From assembly GCF_964340395.1 (NCBI RefSeq), contig NC_135563.1, positions 19,075,651 through 19,139,650 of the forward strand: a stretch of DNA of 64,000 bases, in the 5' to 3' direction. Below, one piece after another: positions 38,501 to 50,641 of the stretch (within the stretch, counting starts at the first letter, position 1; every line of letters starts with the position of its first letter). The notes beneath the pieces were generated by a model. The model did no database searches, was not told the origin of the DNA, and saw nothing but the letters and a program-made list of their open reading frames with translations. Origin of the DNA: Glandiceps talaboti (taxonomy: Eukaryota; Hemichordata; Enteropneusta; Spengelidae). Position numbers and translations under genes: made by a program.

Positions 38501-38968
38501 TATACGATAAAATGAGCACCTAGCCTCCAAAAAACTCAGAAGAATTTAGCGTATATGACAAAATTAGCACCTGTCATTTTATTAATAACCAGACCCTGTA
38601 TTGTAACCGAGATATAATATACTCCCACTGTTTTGATTGAGATCCAAACACATTAGGTATATTCTCCACTTTACTGCTCAAACCATATGATGCTATCGTG
38701 TGTCGAGAAACACCTGTATATGTAATAGTGGCGTTGGTTTCAAGATTCAGTCTGTTCAACCGGTATATACTAGTGCTACTTCGCTATGACGAACACCTCT
38801 AGGAGAATATCAACTCCTTCTGATGAATTTGAATGAAATGAATGATTCAAGCGATTTTATGCTTATAACATAATGATCAAAGAGACTGTACAATGTCTAC
38901 TTACCGTACACGAATGCCATTAACATTACAACGACACACATCAGTTGTTTCTTCAAAGGTAATGCCAT
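23929..38968 (-). CDS. alpha-type nicotinic acetylcholine receptor subunit, gene 1 (six exons)
   Basis: Exons 38905-38968, 28391-28530, 27793-27837, 26981-27090, 24595-25687 and 23929-24054 join to 1,578 nt, 525 residues, with all phases closing. A signal peptide (about 1-22) precedes an extracellular domain with the Cys-loop C153-C167 (13 residues between) and vicinal C217-C218, the mark of alpha subunits. M1 (about 237-260), M2 (about 266-288, starting GEK, Leu276 at 9'), M3 (about 300-325) and M4 (about 499-518) follow, with a ~160-residue Arg/Cys-containing cytoplasmic loop. GEK without a preceding Pro-Ala insertion indicates a cation channel. Loop D Trp80, loop B Trp174 and loop C Tyr223 are kept, but the loop A Tyr is Asp118 and the first loop C Tyr is Leu215. 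It should be a plasma-membrane pentameric ligand-gated channel subunit; the ligand may not be acetylcholine. Paralog of the gene at 51906. Confidence 0.94.
24595..25687 (-). CDS. nAChR gene 1, exon 5 (Cys-loop to cytoplasmic loop)
   Basis: 1,093 nt; acceptor TTTTCTCAG|T, donor GAG|GTAAGA. Encodes the rest of the ligand-binding domain, M1-M3 and nearly all of the M3-M4 loop (residues 120-484) in one large exon, an arrangement also known from several vertebrate neuronal subunit genes. Confidence 0.95.
26063..26076. repeat. G homopolymer, intron 4 of nAChR gene 1
   Basis: Fourteen consecutive G on the plus strand. Confidence 0.85.
26525..26602 (+). repeat. two-copy tandem repeat (about 38-bp unit)
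   Basis: Two adjacent imperfect copies sharing AGATT, ATTTCAC, CTAGGGA, GGCGAC and CACAG/TACAG in order. Lies in intron 4 of nAChR gene 1. Confidence 0.6.
26981..27090 (-). CDS. nAChR gene 1, exon 4 (110 nt)
   Basis: Acceptor TTTTTTCAG|ATT, donor AACAG|GTAGTG. Encodes IWSDYRLSW to PDMVLDN (residues 84-119 plus two bases); 110 nt is the conserved exon size. Contains the altered loop A (Asp118). Confidence 0.95.
27420..27600. repeat. compound (TG)n/(TCTG)n/(GGT)n microsatellite
   Basis: TG dinucleotides, then TCTG, then GGT and GAT-GGT units, within intron 3 of nAChR gene 1. The Val/Cys-rich frames through it are artefacts. Confidence 0.95.
27793..27837 (-). CDS. nAChR gene 1, exon 3 (45 nt)
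   Basis: Acceptor TTCCAG|AAT, donor CAA|GTAAGT. Fifteen residues, NEKAQ...VWLNQ, including the loop D Trp80. The 45-nt length is the conserved size of this exon in nAChR genes. Confidence 0.94.
28391..28530 (-). CDS. nAChR gene 1, exon 2
   Basis: 140 nt. Acceptor CCATCAG|GT, donor GTT|GTGAGT. Encodes residues 22-68, with the YNKYVRPV and [12 protein letters not shown] blocks typical of the nAChR N-terminal helix and first strand. Confidence 0.95.
29417..29645. repeat. compound (GA)n/(TG)n/(GACA)n microsatellite
   Basis: GA for about 70 bp, TG for about 20 bp, then GACA and imperfect derivatives. Confidence 0.95.
35341..35812 (+). mobile_element. tRNA-derived SINE
   Basis: The head has an RNA polymerase III A box (TAGCGGAGTGG, 35350-35360) and B box (GGTTCGAATCC, 35394-35404) about 34 bp apart, as in a tRNA. 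A GC-richer body follows, then a 7-bp hairpin (35759-35777) and an A-rich AACTAAATAAATAG end. CCCTTTAAAAC just before the element (35330-35340) and CCCTTTAGAAC near its end (35794-35804) could be an imperfect target duplication, in which case the element ends there. It is not a functional tRNA, because no complete cloverleaf or CCA stem closes. Family not assigned. Lies antisense within intron 1 of nAChR gene 1. Confidence 0.8.
36597..37300. repeat. degenerate long-unit tandem array
   Basis: At least three diverged units, anchored on GGTACAGA-like blocks at 36641, 36889, 37099 and 37290 (spacings 248, 210 and 191). Each unit carries in order a TACAGACGATGG-like block, a short CTCCATA/GTACAG block, CTATTTTTACACC-like, ATCCACAAATCA-like, TTATTTTTATGG-like, AAATCAGGTAT-like and AAATATTACAAAAAT-like segments. 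It lies in intron 1 of nAChR gene 1. Confidence 0.75.
37729..37745. repeat. C17 homopolymer
   Basis: Seventeen consecutive C on the plus strand, about 1.2 kb inside nAChR gene 1 from its start codon. Confidence 0.9.
38905..38968 (-). CDS. nAChR gene 1, exon 1 (signal peptide)
   Basis: ATG at 38968 down to donor G|GTAAGT. Encodes 21 residues, basic then strongly hydrophobic, plus one base of Gly22. The phase-1 end matches the acceptor of exon 2 ten kilobases away. Context AAG-ATG-G is favourable. Confidence 0.85.
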
Positions 38969-40191
38969 CTTCACCGTTCCAAATGTTAGATAGACCTAAG
39001 CACGGACGTGTTTGAAACTACCATCGAGCCAACTGTGAATATCGCTCCTGTATCGCTTATTAAAAACCACCGGATCTAACACTCGGCCAATACACCATGA
39101 AGTAAGAGTGACCTCTCTGAAATATTGATATCGATGAAGACTAGAATTCCGGTGACTGGGTCGTTAGAAGTTTTACGACGTGTTAGATATCATATCTGGA
39201 GTGTCTTCGCGAGCTCGTCTTCACGGGTCATTTGTGAAAGATACCCTGCTATTCTTTTAGTCTTAGAAGATTTGCATATTCAATAGTGCGCTGTTCAAGT
39301 GCCTCGGGGTGAAGATGACAATGGGTATGACCGTGCAGTAACATACTATACCGGGGGAAAATCTAGACTTGTGTAGTTTTAGCACCCCTGGCAGTGCTAA
39401 TATCAGTGTGTGACGACGCGTTCGCAATTTTCTTACGATGGCGGAGTATCGAGTATGAGCATCAGTGTATGTATTCCGCACTTTACGAGGAGCGCTTTTC
39501 CTAACCGCAATGCTGGCAACCGTAAGAAATCGAATGCAGTAATGGATAATACAATCATATGATCAATGCTAATACTCTAACCTATTTATTTACACAATTT
39601 TGGCATTTGTGACTAAAACAGTTAGGAAACCCGTGTGTCGTGCACAATCATACTATCGATTTGTATAGAAAACAAAATTTAGTTTGATTTCATAAATTCA
39701 ATTTTGTACATTGACACCGTGTATCAAAGCTGGATGTAGCTTACACATGGATTCCAGCCAACTTATGTGCGAATAATTTTTTTTAAATATTCAAAACTTG
39801 AGAGAGAAAAAAGGAGCTGAAACATGTCTGGATATTTCTGGTATAAAGTATATAAGTGTTGTCTTATTTATATATCTTCTATTAGCCTGCAGCTATTCTT
39901 GATCTCACAGTTGCTGCATATTTATGTCGCTTAAATTGTCCCTAATGAAATACAAAATATGTAGTTCTAGCCATTATCATGTCTTATATTTCCGATAGAA
40001 TTCGAAGTGTGTGAAAATGGAGAGGATAGTTTCAGCTCTGTAGTCTGTAATCATAATCATAACCATATAATCGACGAAGTCTAGCAAAACTTCTTGCGCA
40101 CGTGTATTGATTGTTCTGGAAAATGACATACAGACTTTGAAATAAATAAGGACCTCTCAAATTTCGCCTTGATGGCGACGTTATTCCAGTC

Positions 40192-40208
40192 GGGGGGGGG
40201 GGGGGGGG
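40192..40208. repeat. G17 homopolymer
   Basis: Seventeen consecutive G on the plus strand, about 1.2 kb upstream of the nAChR gene 1 start codon. Confidence 0.9.
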
Positions 40209-41505
40209 CGGAGTTTAGGTAGTTCATCTTCTAACTCATGATTAAGCTTTTACATTTTCTTAACGCGAATATGTGTCCAATAGTAAATGAAAGTGTTGTA
40301 ATATATTGATGGTTTTGTAACTGCTATCAAATGTTGTCTATGAGTAACTTCACCGTTGTAACTGCCCAATTACAGAAATAAAGCCATACATTGTCAACAG
40401 ATCTTACAAACTAATAACGCAAAGCTTATATCTCTAAATTGTAGGGTTTCGATATTTTCGCGACTCGAGAAACAAAACCTATAAAGTTCTTCCGTAACGT
40501 TTAAAGTATGTGTCTCCAAGATATAAAACTATTCCTAAAAGATACAGGAACCGACACCTTAATTTTAATTCAAACTGGCTGCCAAAGTAAAACAGAATAA
40601 ACTGGGAATATTTAGAACTTGTCCTTTATCTTGGAATAAAAAGGGGAACATTTTGAATAGTAATATGCTAGCTATTTTTACAGAATTTGCCACAGTTTTT
40701 GATGGTACATGGTCTGACTAAATTTTCTCGATCAGAAGGAAAACAGTCCTTGTCATTGCATCCATTCTTTCGTAAAAAAGTATATAATTATCTCTCACTA
40801 ACGTCTTCAGCATTGTCAAAATTCCATTAAGACAATGCTTACACCACTAAACCGCTTTGTTCAAGAAACAAGCAACAGAGTGGTAGAATACCCATCTGTA
40901 GTGTTGTGACGAGAACAAACGCTAATCAGGTTGAAATCTGTGAGCTTTGTATAATAATAGGTGCTTTAAGAAATTGTCTGGAATTAGTATACGCCCAATA
41001 ACAGAAAAACAAAACAAAGGTAACGCTAGACCCTTATTTTTTTTGCATCTTCTGTTCTTAAATTCACTAGCTTTGTCGCTGAGACTTTGGCATACCAACG
41101 TTTTAATTGACCGTCGTGTATGTGTTCACCCAGGCAAAATATAATCGGTAAATTTAGTCAATTGAAATACAGTAATTCCGACTGAATATTTTAAAATACA
41201 ACCTTTCATTACGCATTTCATGGTCAATTAACATAGTCAAGTCATTTGATTGATAAGAAATCGTTGTTTGAGAGACTTTGACAGTTTGAAATTGAAAGTG
41301 TAGAGTTAAAATACACACTAGCTTTTGAATGAAACGAATTACTCTGTAACAAAGTTGCAATAAACAAGGTAAAGATTAAACTGTTCAATGCAATAAATAC
41401 TAACTGAATGATTGTCTTAAAGTGTGTGTTGGTGCATAGTAAACTAGTTATGCTAAGAAATGAAGTAAATCAACCAACGAAGCAACTCAAATGGAACAGT
41501 TCGGT

Positions 41506-41563
41506 GTTATTGTTGTTGTTATTGTTGTTGTTGTTGTTATTATTGTTGTTGTTGTTGTTGTTG
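41506..41563. repeat. (GTT)n microsatellite
   Basis: TTG/TTA trinucleotide array; the poly-Leu frame through it is an artefact. Confidence 0.9.
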
Positions 41564-42169
41564 GTCGTTGTTCGTCGTCACGTGGCGGTTTGGTGTAATT
41601 TCTGCTCTTCTAAGAGAACTACATATAGAAAACATCTATTGGACAATTCGGTAAAGATTGGGGTAGCATCCCAACTTTCTTACCGTTGCTGAGTGATTGT
41701 AATTAGTTATTCATAAGTAAACATTACACAAGGACTTCCCAAACAAGTTGATACATGTTGGGCCTTCGGTAATCCGAACACAGACGAGTGGATAAGCATT
41801 ACAGAAGCAGAAACGTTTTTGCGACTTTTCTAGCTGATGCGCACGATATTTAGAAGTGTGAGCCTAGTTACCGGGACCATTGTTCCTATGCCAAAAGAAA
41901 CACAATAAGCTAAAAAGATCTGAAACATGTCGTCTAGATCGACAACATTCTTATTACTATTGCTACATTTCATCTTCAAGCTCAACAAAGAAAATCATAC
42001 TAAAATTGCTACATTTGGTCTGACTCGAAAAAAATTCTTCCCACGACTAGTACGTTCCATCTTCTAGCTCGACAAGAATCTTCTTAGCATTGCGCCATGT
42101 TTTTTCTGTGTTACCAGAATATTAACAGATTGTTGCACTGAGAAAAACTTGGCATCGGATCACACAAAG

Positions 42170-42421
42170 AATAGGGAACTAGCAAACCCGCCATGTTGAA
42201 TGTTGCATCATGGGAAATGTGATAATAAATGCTAATCAATTAGTATTATGAACAATATCGTTATATTGTTTTTAACCACAAATGATCAATTCATGGTCAC
42301 CCTGGCCATTGTGGGAGGTTTATTTTATCGGTAGCTCCTGATTAGGTAATATGATAACCTCAGATAATCCCATAGTCCTTTGCGTCTGAGCATGCTCAGT
42401 CTGGATTGCAAGTTCCCTATT
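42170..42421 (+). mobile_element. 252-bp MITE, copy 1
   Basis: Ends in inverted repeats AATAGGGAACTAGCAA and TTGCAAGTTCCCTATT (one mismatch). About 85 percent identical by eye to 50642-50894 over its whole length, with flanks that differ, which defines a mobile unit. Contains the palindrome CTGAGCATGCTCAG. No coding capacity. Superfamily not assigned. Confidence 0.82.
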
Positions 42422-43428
42422 GCAGTGTAATGTTAGTAAGAATATTGTTGAGCCAGACAATAATATGTAGCAATAATAGTAAGATTTATGTTGAGCCAGA
42501 CGATAACATATATAGCAATGTTAGGTAGTTTTTTGTTGCGGCAGACAATGAAATCTAGCAATGTTAGTCAGTTTTTGTTGAGTCAAATAATGAAACGTAG
42601 CAATTTAGTAATGCACCAGCAGCCGATTAACTGTTCCTGGTGATATGGTTTCCATTGTAAGTTTTTGACACAACCTTTTTCAGATTGAAAGACCGGGATT
42701 GACAACAAACCGTGTTCTATGAGACATTGAGGATAATTACGGTGTTTACTTTGTCAATAAATGATTTCAATAAATTAGAAGCAACATCTGTCTTCCAGGT
42801 GTTCTCCTTACTAATTAGAAAAGTGCAGTTATTAATTGCATTTTATAATTTCCGTGAAATAAACACGGTAAACACTCAACGTCGGCAGAATCAATACATG
42901 TCCTTTTTCAAGTAATTAATCATACTATTCTATACTATATATTTTATTATGTCTTGACCCTTATGGTTGATAACGTTGCAAACGAACAGTAAAACAGCAA
43001 CAACATTTGACGTAATCTTTGCCATCCTCAGTTTGTTGTGACATTTACCACTGCATTTTTGTTGGATTTGTCAGTTAGAATAATTGTATGATATAAGCCT
43101 ATGGAGTGAAATGATACAATGTAATAGCTATAGAGTATCCATTACTGTAAAAGCATTGCATCTAATATATAGTGGTGTTGAATTTTGTTTTTGATATCTC
43201 TGGATTCTTAAGGGTTTAAAACCATTTTCAATAATTAAAAATTACATTTTCTTGTTTGCCAAACTTCCCCAATCTGTGCATTTATCAAATTTACATACGT
43301 TTAAGAATATCATTTCGAATTTGCTTCTATCCGCTGACAACAGTTTACAACTATATTCACTAGCGTTTGCTCCTATCTAGACATTTCTTTGAGAGCCAAT
43401 GTAACAAGGAAACCAGTTTGAAAAACAC

Positions 43429-43490
43429 GTATGTATGTATGTATGTATGTATGTATGTATGTATGTATGTATGTATGTATGTGTGTATGT
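43429..43490. repeat. (GTAT)n microsatellite
   Basis: About 13 pure GTAT units. Confidence 0.95.
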
Positions 43491-44060
43491 CATATACTAT
43501 GTGTGTGTTGCAAGTGTAGCTTTTAGCTTTAATGAGTCATATGCATATAGTTAAGAATTTAGCAATATCTTATGGTTGTACTCTTCGTTTACAGCGCACT
43601 CATATTTTACTTCAAATTGTTGAGTTGAACAGATTGGTGATGATTTATAGATATAATATGAAATTGCAATATGGCATAATATTTATCCAAAATTCCAATA
43701 AATGCCTAGTTACGAAGACTCTGAGGGCACACTCAAGCACGTCTTTCATGCGATATTGATGACATCACGCCTCTAAATATATTCTTCGCTAATACGCAAT
43801 ATGAAAAGCAGTCTATTTCGTAAAATCAAATAGTATCTAGTTTTACCACTAATGACGTGTTTCCCACAATGCACTGTATCATGAGTTTGAAAAGCTCTAA
43901 AAGCTATATTAAGGGTTAATGTTGAGACAATTCGCACATAATACAACAAATAAGTGAATAACCTTTAATTTATAAAGCAAATAGGAATCCTACATTAAAG
44001 ACTAGTCATATTACTAGATATACAATTAATGGAACGTGTTAAAACTGATCAAGCATTTAT

Positions 44061-44062
<2 letters not shown>

Positions 44063-44101
<39 letters not shown>
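44063..44101. repeat. (TA)n microsatellite
   Basis: Nearly pure TA dinucleotides; a short AAT array follows at about 44197-44213. Confidence 0.95.
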
Positions 44102-44104
<3 letters not shown>

Positions 44105-45296
44105 GTACTCAAATACCTTTTAGAGCGATCTTTGCCCTTGATTGTCAATCCAAACCTTGATGACACCTCATTAACCCTTCTGTGATTAACAGTTCTGAAT
44201 AATAATAATAATAATCAAAGTAACAACACATACAATTATTCATTAACAGTAATTCGATAAATCAGTTTTTGTTTGTCAACTTTCTTGACTTTTCGGATAT
44301 TAGCTAATTTTGCAAAGTCAACAAAACTCAATGAGAACAAATCCCATGTATCAAGCTTAAGTACAAGTTGACAGTTTACTCGCGTATCACAGCAGATGTT
44401 AAGTTTGAATGTGACAGTGACAGTCACGACGTAGTACTGTATGTTCCACTTCATAGATTCCGTAAACTCTAGCAGGAATTTGTTGTGTTGTGTATAGGTA
44501 AGTTTTGTCTCTTCTCACGATTGTAAATATTTCAGACTTTTCATTTTCTGCAGCATTTAAAAAGAATGAAAACTAATGATTGTCAATGATAGTTCTGGTG
44601 TCATTCTGTACACTACTTTATTTTTAATATATAAAAGAGTATTTACTCCAACAGTTAAAAACCAGCCTGTTCTTTGGGAAATGGATCAGAAAAAAATACG
44701 CATCGATGTCAGAATTTTGTTACAGCTGCATTTGTTGGGTTTGGCTTACATTAATTATAATAGGCGATCGATCTAATATTTTCGTCGGAAATTCTGATAT
44801 TTCATCGACGAATTCTTAGTTCAATTCCTGCGATATGAAATGTCATGTGAAAATGCTTGTCAGTAAGCTTACTTACGTCACAAAAGATCACAAAATTAAG
44901 AATTATTATCCAATTCCTGGCATTTTTTGAGTATGATTCGAATTATTACAATCTAATATCTCAATTTCCGTTATGCTTTTAGGCGTCCCATAGTTACGAG
45001 TACGTTGCGAGTAATTTTATCAAAATGTCTCTGTAGGGCTTGATTATTGTGTAAATAATATATAGAGTTAGTTTAAATCGGAATGCCCTAGTTACTCCAA
45101 ACTAATCATTATATATATTTGAGCAGTTGGATATCTAATTTGAGTTTATTTGAAGCAACTGTCTGACAACATCACTTATAGTACGTGACATGATGTTGAT
45201 TGTTGCCACGTTCCTAACTTCCACTACGTGCCTCTAAGTGCAACCCCACCCCCTCATGTATTACTGTGTGTACACGACTTTACATGCATGTTTACA

Positions 45297-45725
45297 CACC
45301 CTGGTGTGTTCACAGGTCTGATTTTACCAAGATGTCACGTGTCCGTATAAAATTATGTACTTAAAACACCCATTTGTGATATATTCTTTAAAAAATTCAG
45401 ACCTGTCCGGTATACGTCCTTGTATCGACAGACTTGTTACATGTCTGTGAACACAGACCTGAAATCTGACCAAATGTACACACCCTGTAACAAAACCTGT
45501 ATTCACGTCTCTTGGTACACAAAATATACATGTTCAGTCATGTGACCAGAGCAATTCATAGCGTCAGAAATTAACACATCTGTACATGCCTTTTACCAAG
45601 ACACATGTTACATGTCTCTGAATACAGCTTCGAACAAATCTTATCAAATTTGCAAACCCTGTAACAAACCCTGTTTCACATATTACTCTGTTACAGGGTC
45701 TGCATGGGGCCTGTTACAGGAACGA
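45297..45725. repeat. cluster of related short repeats
   Basis: Repeated blocks TTACATGTCT, CCCTGTAACAAA, ACCAAGA, GAACACAG/GAATACAG and CACAGGTCTG-like recur in direct and inverted orientation. The clearest pair is about 45432-45510 with about 45604-45685. No gene. It may be a decayed foldback element or minisatellite. Confidence 0.55.
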
Positions 45726-46238
45726 CTTTGAATCTGCTGGAGGATTTCTATTCTGAGTGTTTAATAGTGCAATCTATTCTTTATCAATTACACTATTTTT
45801 TTCAGACCATATACTTACTTACATAATTTACATACAAACGGTGCATAACTAACCGTTTTCTCGAAATGCAATTTGTTCAAAGCAAAATACTTTGAACTCG
45901 AATATACAACCGCAACGCTACAACAACATTGCAAAGATAGATATGTATACTGCATGTCAAAATTTGAATTTTTAAGTAAAGAAAAAATAATCACACTGGC
46001 CTCTTTCGTACTGAACTCTTTACACAGTTTCATCCAAAGGGATTTATGTACATCTGTCACATTGTCTATTCATGACGCCTGTCACTACTCTACGGCGACT
46101 TAAAATTATCAATAAAATATGAGGTTTGGACAGTGACGTATTTTATTATGTATAATCACACTTCTCGGTTACATACCTTATGTATTGGATTATAATAATT
46201 TTACTTTTCAATAATTGTCTCTTGGGAAACAACTTGAG

Positions 46239-46342
46239 TGTATGTATGTATGTATGTATGTATGTATGTATGTATGTACGTACGTACGTATGTATGTATG
46301 TATGTATGTATGTATGTATGTATGTATGTATGTATGTATGTA

Positions 46343-46376
<34 letters not shown>

Positions 46377-46495
46377 CGTACGTACGTACGTATGTATGTA
46401 TGTATGTATGTATGTATGTATGTATGTATACATGTATGTATGTATGTATATGTATGTATGTATGTATGGATGGATGGATGTATGTATGTATGTAT
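46239..46495. repeat. compound (ATGT)n microsatellite with ACGT interruptions
   Basis: ATGT units broken by two ACGT blocks (about 46276-46289 and 46376-46391), a TG block and a GGAT block. Frames through it are artefacts. Confidence 0.95.
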
Positions 46496-49400
46496 ACAAG
46501 AAAAATACTAATTGTAATGTAATGACTACTAAGTAGCCTCGCGATACAAATTATTACATTTATTTCACATTGTATTCCATGAATATTTCGACGGTGAACT
46601 CATTCGATTTTGACAGACGTTGAGTTAAATATAACACAATTATTACAGGCATATTCAGCTGTGTTTACAATTGTCTGCAAGGAAGTTCTAATCAATGTTG
46701 TCATTTTCCCCCTTTCATCTTGATAAGTAATCTGTGAATGAAGTTGAATCTTATATTAGGTATATCTATATATATTGTTAAAGGTGGATCATAATCTGAA
46801 TTCGTGTTGATGTAAGTCTGATTGCATTAGCTACTATCATCCAAATGATTATTGGCAAATAATCTGCTTTTTTCCTTCAGTAACCAATTGTACACTATAA
46901 TATCGCCATGGATTCCCACCTGTCTGTTAACGTGGCGAAGGGAGTATATACTTGAATTAAACTACTAAACAAAAATAATTTTATTTGCACACGTCAATAG
47001 AATAAAACATGACTTGAGACACCCAAAATCAAGAATTCCCAACTCATAGTAGGATAGCTCTGTTTTAGGATATTTTAATTATATAGAGATGAAATATAGG
47101 CTTACAGCCTTAAACTGACATGTTAAGTCCCATGTATTTGAATATGATATCTTCCTTTAAGTTCGGAAGGGACTATTTCTAATAATTCATGTACGAATTT
47201 GAAAAACAGGGTAAAGAAAAGAAATTTGAAACAATGGAACTATTTATCGTTCAGCACAGTCCATCGCAAAGTAGTAAGGGATGTGATGTTCGACACAGAC
47301 TTGAGTCGAGTTTTGGTTGAAAAATATCCGAAAGGACCGGAGAGAGAAATGTACCTGTTTACGATGATGACAAAAGGACGTTTGAGAAAGGATATACACA
47401 AATATGGGTGCACTACATACGGTCTTGGAAACATTTGGTATGGTCTTGACTTTTGTAATATGGAGTGATTTTGGATAAGTCTATCTAAAACACCTATCAA
47501 TTTGGGTAGAGTTGTACAAAGGGTATCGAGATTAATGTTCACACACTGTAGAGATTTCTAAGATGTGCATGGCAAACCTTCATTGGTTGTTTTACAAGGT
47601 TTGAACTCTCTAAAATTGTTGTTTAGAGTTTGTTGAAACACCTGCTCTTCTATGTTAGGCTTTACTTCTTTCAATTTGCCTTAAGTTACCAAATCGTAGA
47701 AAAAATTAGGAAGAAATAAAAATCATAATTTAAAGTAATGAAATGTTAATCTCGATATTCATTTTTAGTCATGTATAATTTAACAATTTACTGACATGAG
47801 CAAAACACAAAATAGATGAGATGAGGTGTTATTCAGTAAACCACGAATACCCCGAGGGATACATTGTTTGTTGACACGAATCAATGATATCCATAATTAC
47901 ACGTATACAATTGAGTTCGAGCCAAAATACTGTAACCAACCGAGAATGAAATTTCCTGCTCTGAAACCGAAAACTTAATTTGCCGGCGGTAAACGATTCG
48001 GTTGACATGCTATCTATGTATCTTCTATAAATGTATGTGTAGAGAAACCTACACAACGAATGAGTCATTTTGCCAAAGTATAAGAAGATTATCAACATGA
48101 TATTAACTTTGAAGCGATGTCGTTCGTTCTTAAGTTAGTTATCAGTCACAGTGAATACATTAGGTTCTAGTTTGGTACCAATATTGCGTATTTGCATATG
48201 TAACATCAATAGTCAAAACAGCTTCAAAATTGTGATCCTTTGATGTCGTATCAAGGTCAAAGTTACGGCCAGTGAGTCAAAGACATCTCAACGTGAGTAG
48301 ATATTCATTTTCGATTATACTTTTATTGTATATTTTTAGCGAAGTGCATTTCATTTGTTTTTTATTAATAGAATTATGAAATTATTAAGTTCAGTGTTTC
48401 ATAAAAATGCAATTTCCTCAATTCCCCAAGTGTTACACGAACTACTTTTTAGACGTTTTTCGGCATTTATCAACAAAGGAAGTCGGAAATAAGGACGTGG
48501 TATTCCCTTCGTTTAAAACCCAACGTTGCGCCTCAATTATGTGAACATATCTTGACAGCAATACAACTGGGGTTATTCAAGATTGGAGAACAATCACAGA
48601 ATCAAATTATATTTCACTTAACTTCATTATTGGGTTCAATAAATAAAATTGAAGTCGACGTACGTGTAATTATTCCGAGAACGCTTGATTGAATCTGGTC
48701 ACTATTACCGTAGAAGCATGCCGGTCTTGACACATTGATACACCGAATACATTGCATTACACGACCGCATAGCATTTACAGCCAGTATTGGATAACATTA
48801 TGTGGGGGAAATTGTCTTATGCGTACGTCAGAATACAGTCACCAAGGATTTGAGGTATGATAACAAATATTAATTTCCATATTGGAAATATCATTGTTGC
48901 TACAATTACGTCGAGCATTAACACATACTTGATTCATTGTGAGGCACATGACCATATTTTGCGATGAGATTGCACAAATGTTTGTTTGGGATTCTGCGAT
49001 GTTGATGTTTTTGCTAGTCAGCAGGTTATATACATGTAGTTATATAGGTATGTCGAGTATGTAATGTTAACTATCCGAGTCACGTCATTAAAATATCAAT
49101 ATGAGGCTTCGTACATCTGTTGCATGATCTACATTTGCCATCGATTAATATTTCGTCGAATGTATCATGTAATGGAGTGTGACAATTTCAACTTCATCTG
49201 TAAAATAACCGTTTATTCTCGTCACGCTTTAGTCGTATATTTTGATTAAAGTATCAGTTTTTGATCTTTGCGCCGACTTCGACAGTAGTGAGGTTGAGAA
49301 ATATAAGCGTTTCAATTATTATTTATTACCTACATTTAACTATAGATACTAAAGTTGTTCACATTAACAAAGATTAACAATAAAACTGATTTTCATGGCA

Positions 49401-50641
49401 ACAAAAAGAAAGAAATTTCTTGCCATTCCTGTCAAGATTCTGGCAAACATAACAGTTTCATCACCTAGTGTAAAATTAATTATTTTCTGCGCTTCCCTTT
49501 AACCGCATATTTGTCTTCCATTTTTATTTCGAAGTAATTTTTACCTAATTCCAAACCGTTCATGGAAGCTCATATTTGTCTTCTTCTTACCATCATGTTT
49601 GGGGGAATTACTGAAGCCTGTAGATCTTCGCAATAAATCAAACTAACAAGTGACGATTCATTCGACCCAAAAAGACTAACATTTAGCAGAAAATAAAGAC
49701 AAAACATGTACCATTAAATTTTAAAATCAAATGTTCCTTTAATGGGCATCGATTACTCATATGTTATAGTTCAAAATAAATATAAGATTCCGTTCAACAT
49801 CTTTGTTCAATGTTAAGTAAATAAACAGTTGAAAATCCTTTAAAATCCTGCGGTCATTTGATGGGTCATTTTACGAGGTACAAATAGGAGTATCAGATGT
49901 CGTCAACACTAAACGATTTGTAATAAATCAAGTAGCCTATTTTCTTTGAAGGCAATAATGCTGACACTCTTTAATACTGGATTTAAAAATCCTCTTATAA
50001 AGCTACACATTATTTTCACATGTAAGCGGAATCCATATACATTTATGACCAAATTCTGACATTGTTTATACGCACGTCTACTCGCAAGTAAAGATAGGCC
50101 ATTGAATGTACTCATGACTGTTTGAGGCACACACTATCTGGGCATATATGAAACTTGTACAATTCATACAGTGTACTCGTGTGTCGTTTAACTGTACTAC
50201 ACATAGAATTACTTTACTCTTAAAAAACTGAAGCATATTGAATTGATCTCTTCCAGTCATTACAACATACGCTTAAGTTATTATATCCTATCTTTGTCAA
50301 GATTATAAGGCCTTTCATTTAAAGTAACCATTTGGATCAGGATTTGGTATTTATTATGGAGTTTCCGACAATTCATAAAACAATTTTATTATGGCTTCCG
50401 AACTCAATACATTGTGAAAGATTAAGAAATGTGTAAAGTGTTTGTTCATTGTACGCATAAGTGAGATATACACAGACTTGTTCAATTTGTTTCACCTTGA
50501 TTTTTCGAGTAGGAAACCATGCTGATGATGATAAAATTGTCTTATAAATTAAAAATCCAAAATAAATTTCAAATCCTCCATCATGGCCACTTAATTTTTC
50601 GATATTGAGGGCATTACATATTTGTTAACACTACGTAAACA

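Larger units (their letters stand above)
28531..38904 (-). other. 10.4-kb first intron of nAChR gene 1
   Basis: Separates the signal-peptide exon from exon 2. It contains a GA/GT/GACA microsatellite, a tRNA-derived SINE (35341-35812), a degenerate long-unit tandem array (36597-37300) and a C17 tract, listed separately. I see no exon of another gene in it; the remaining open frames are short and unrecognised. Confidence 0.8.

Noticed and set aside
46146-46536. MYVC/HTYI repeat proteins at 7717-8126, 46146-46536, 54795-55179 and 60647-60994
   Set aside because: Translations of ATGT/ACAT tetranucleotide arrays, open on both strands; not genes.
47199-47468. 89-codon frame between the receptor genes
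   Set aside because: Reads less like a repeat than most, but no recognised family, no second exon and a comparable antisense frame (47240-47542); not supported as a gene.
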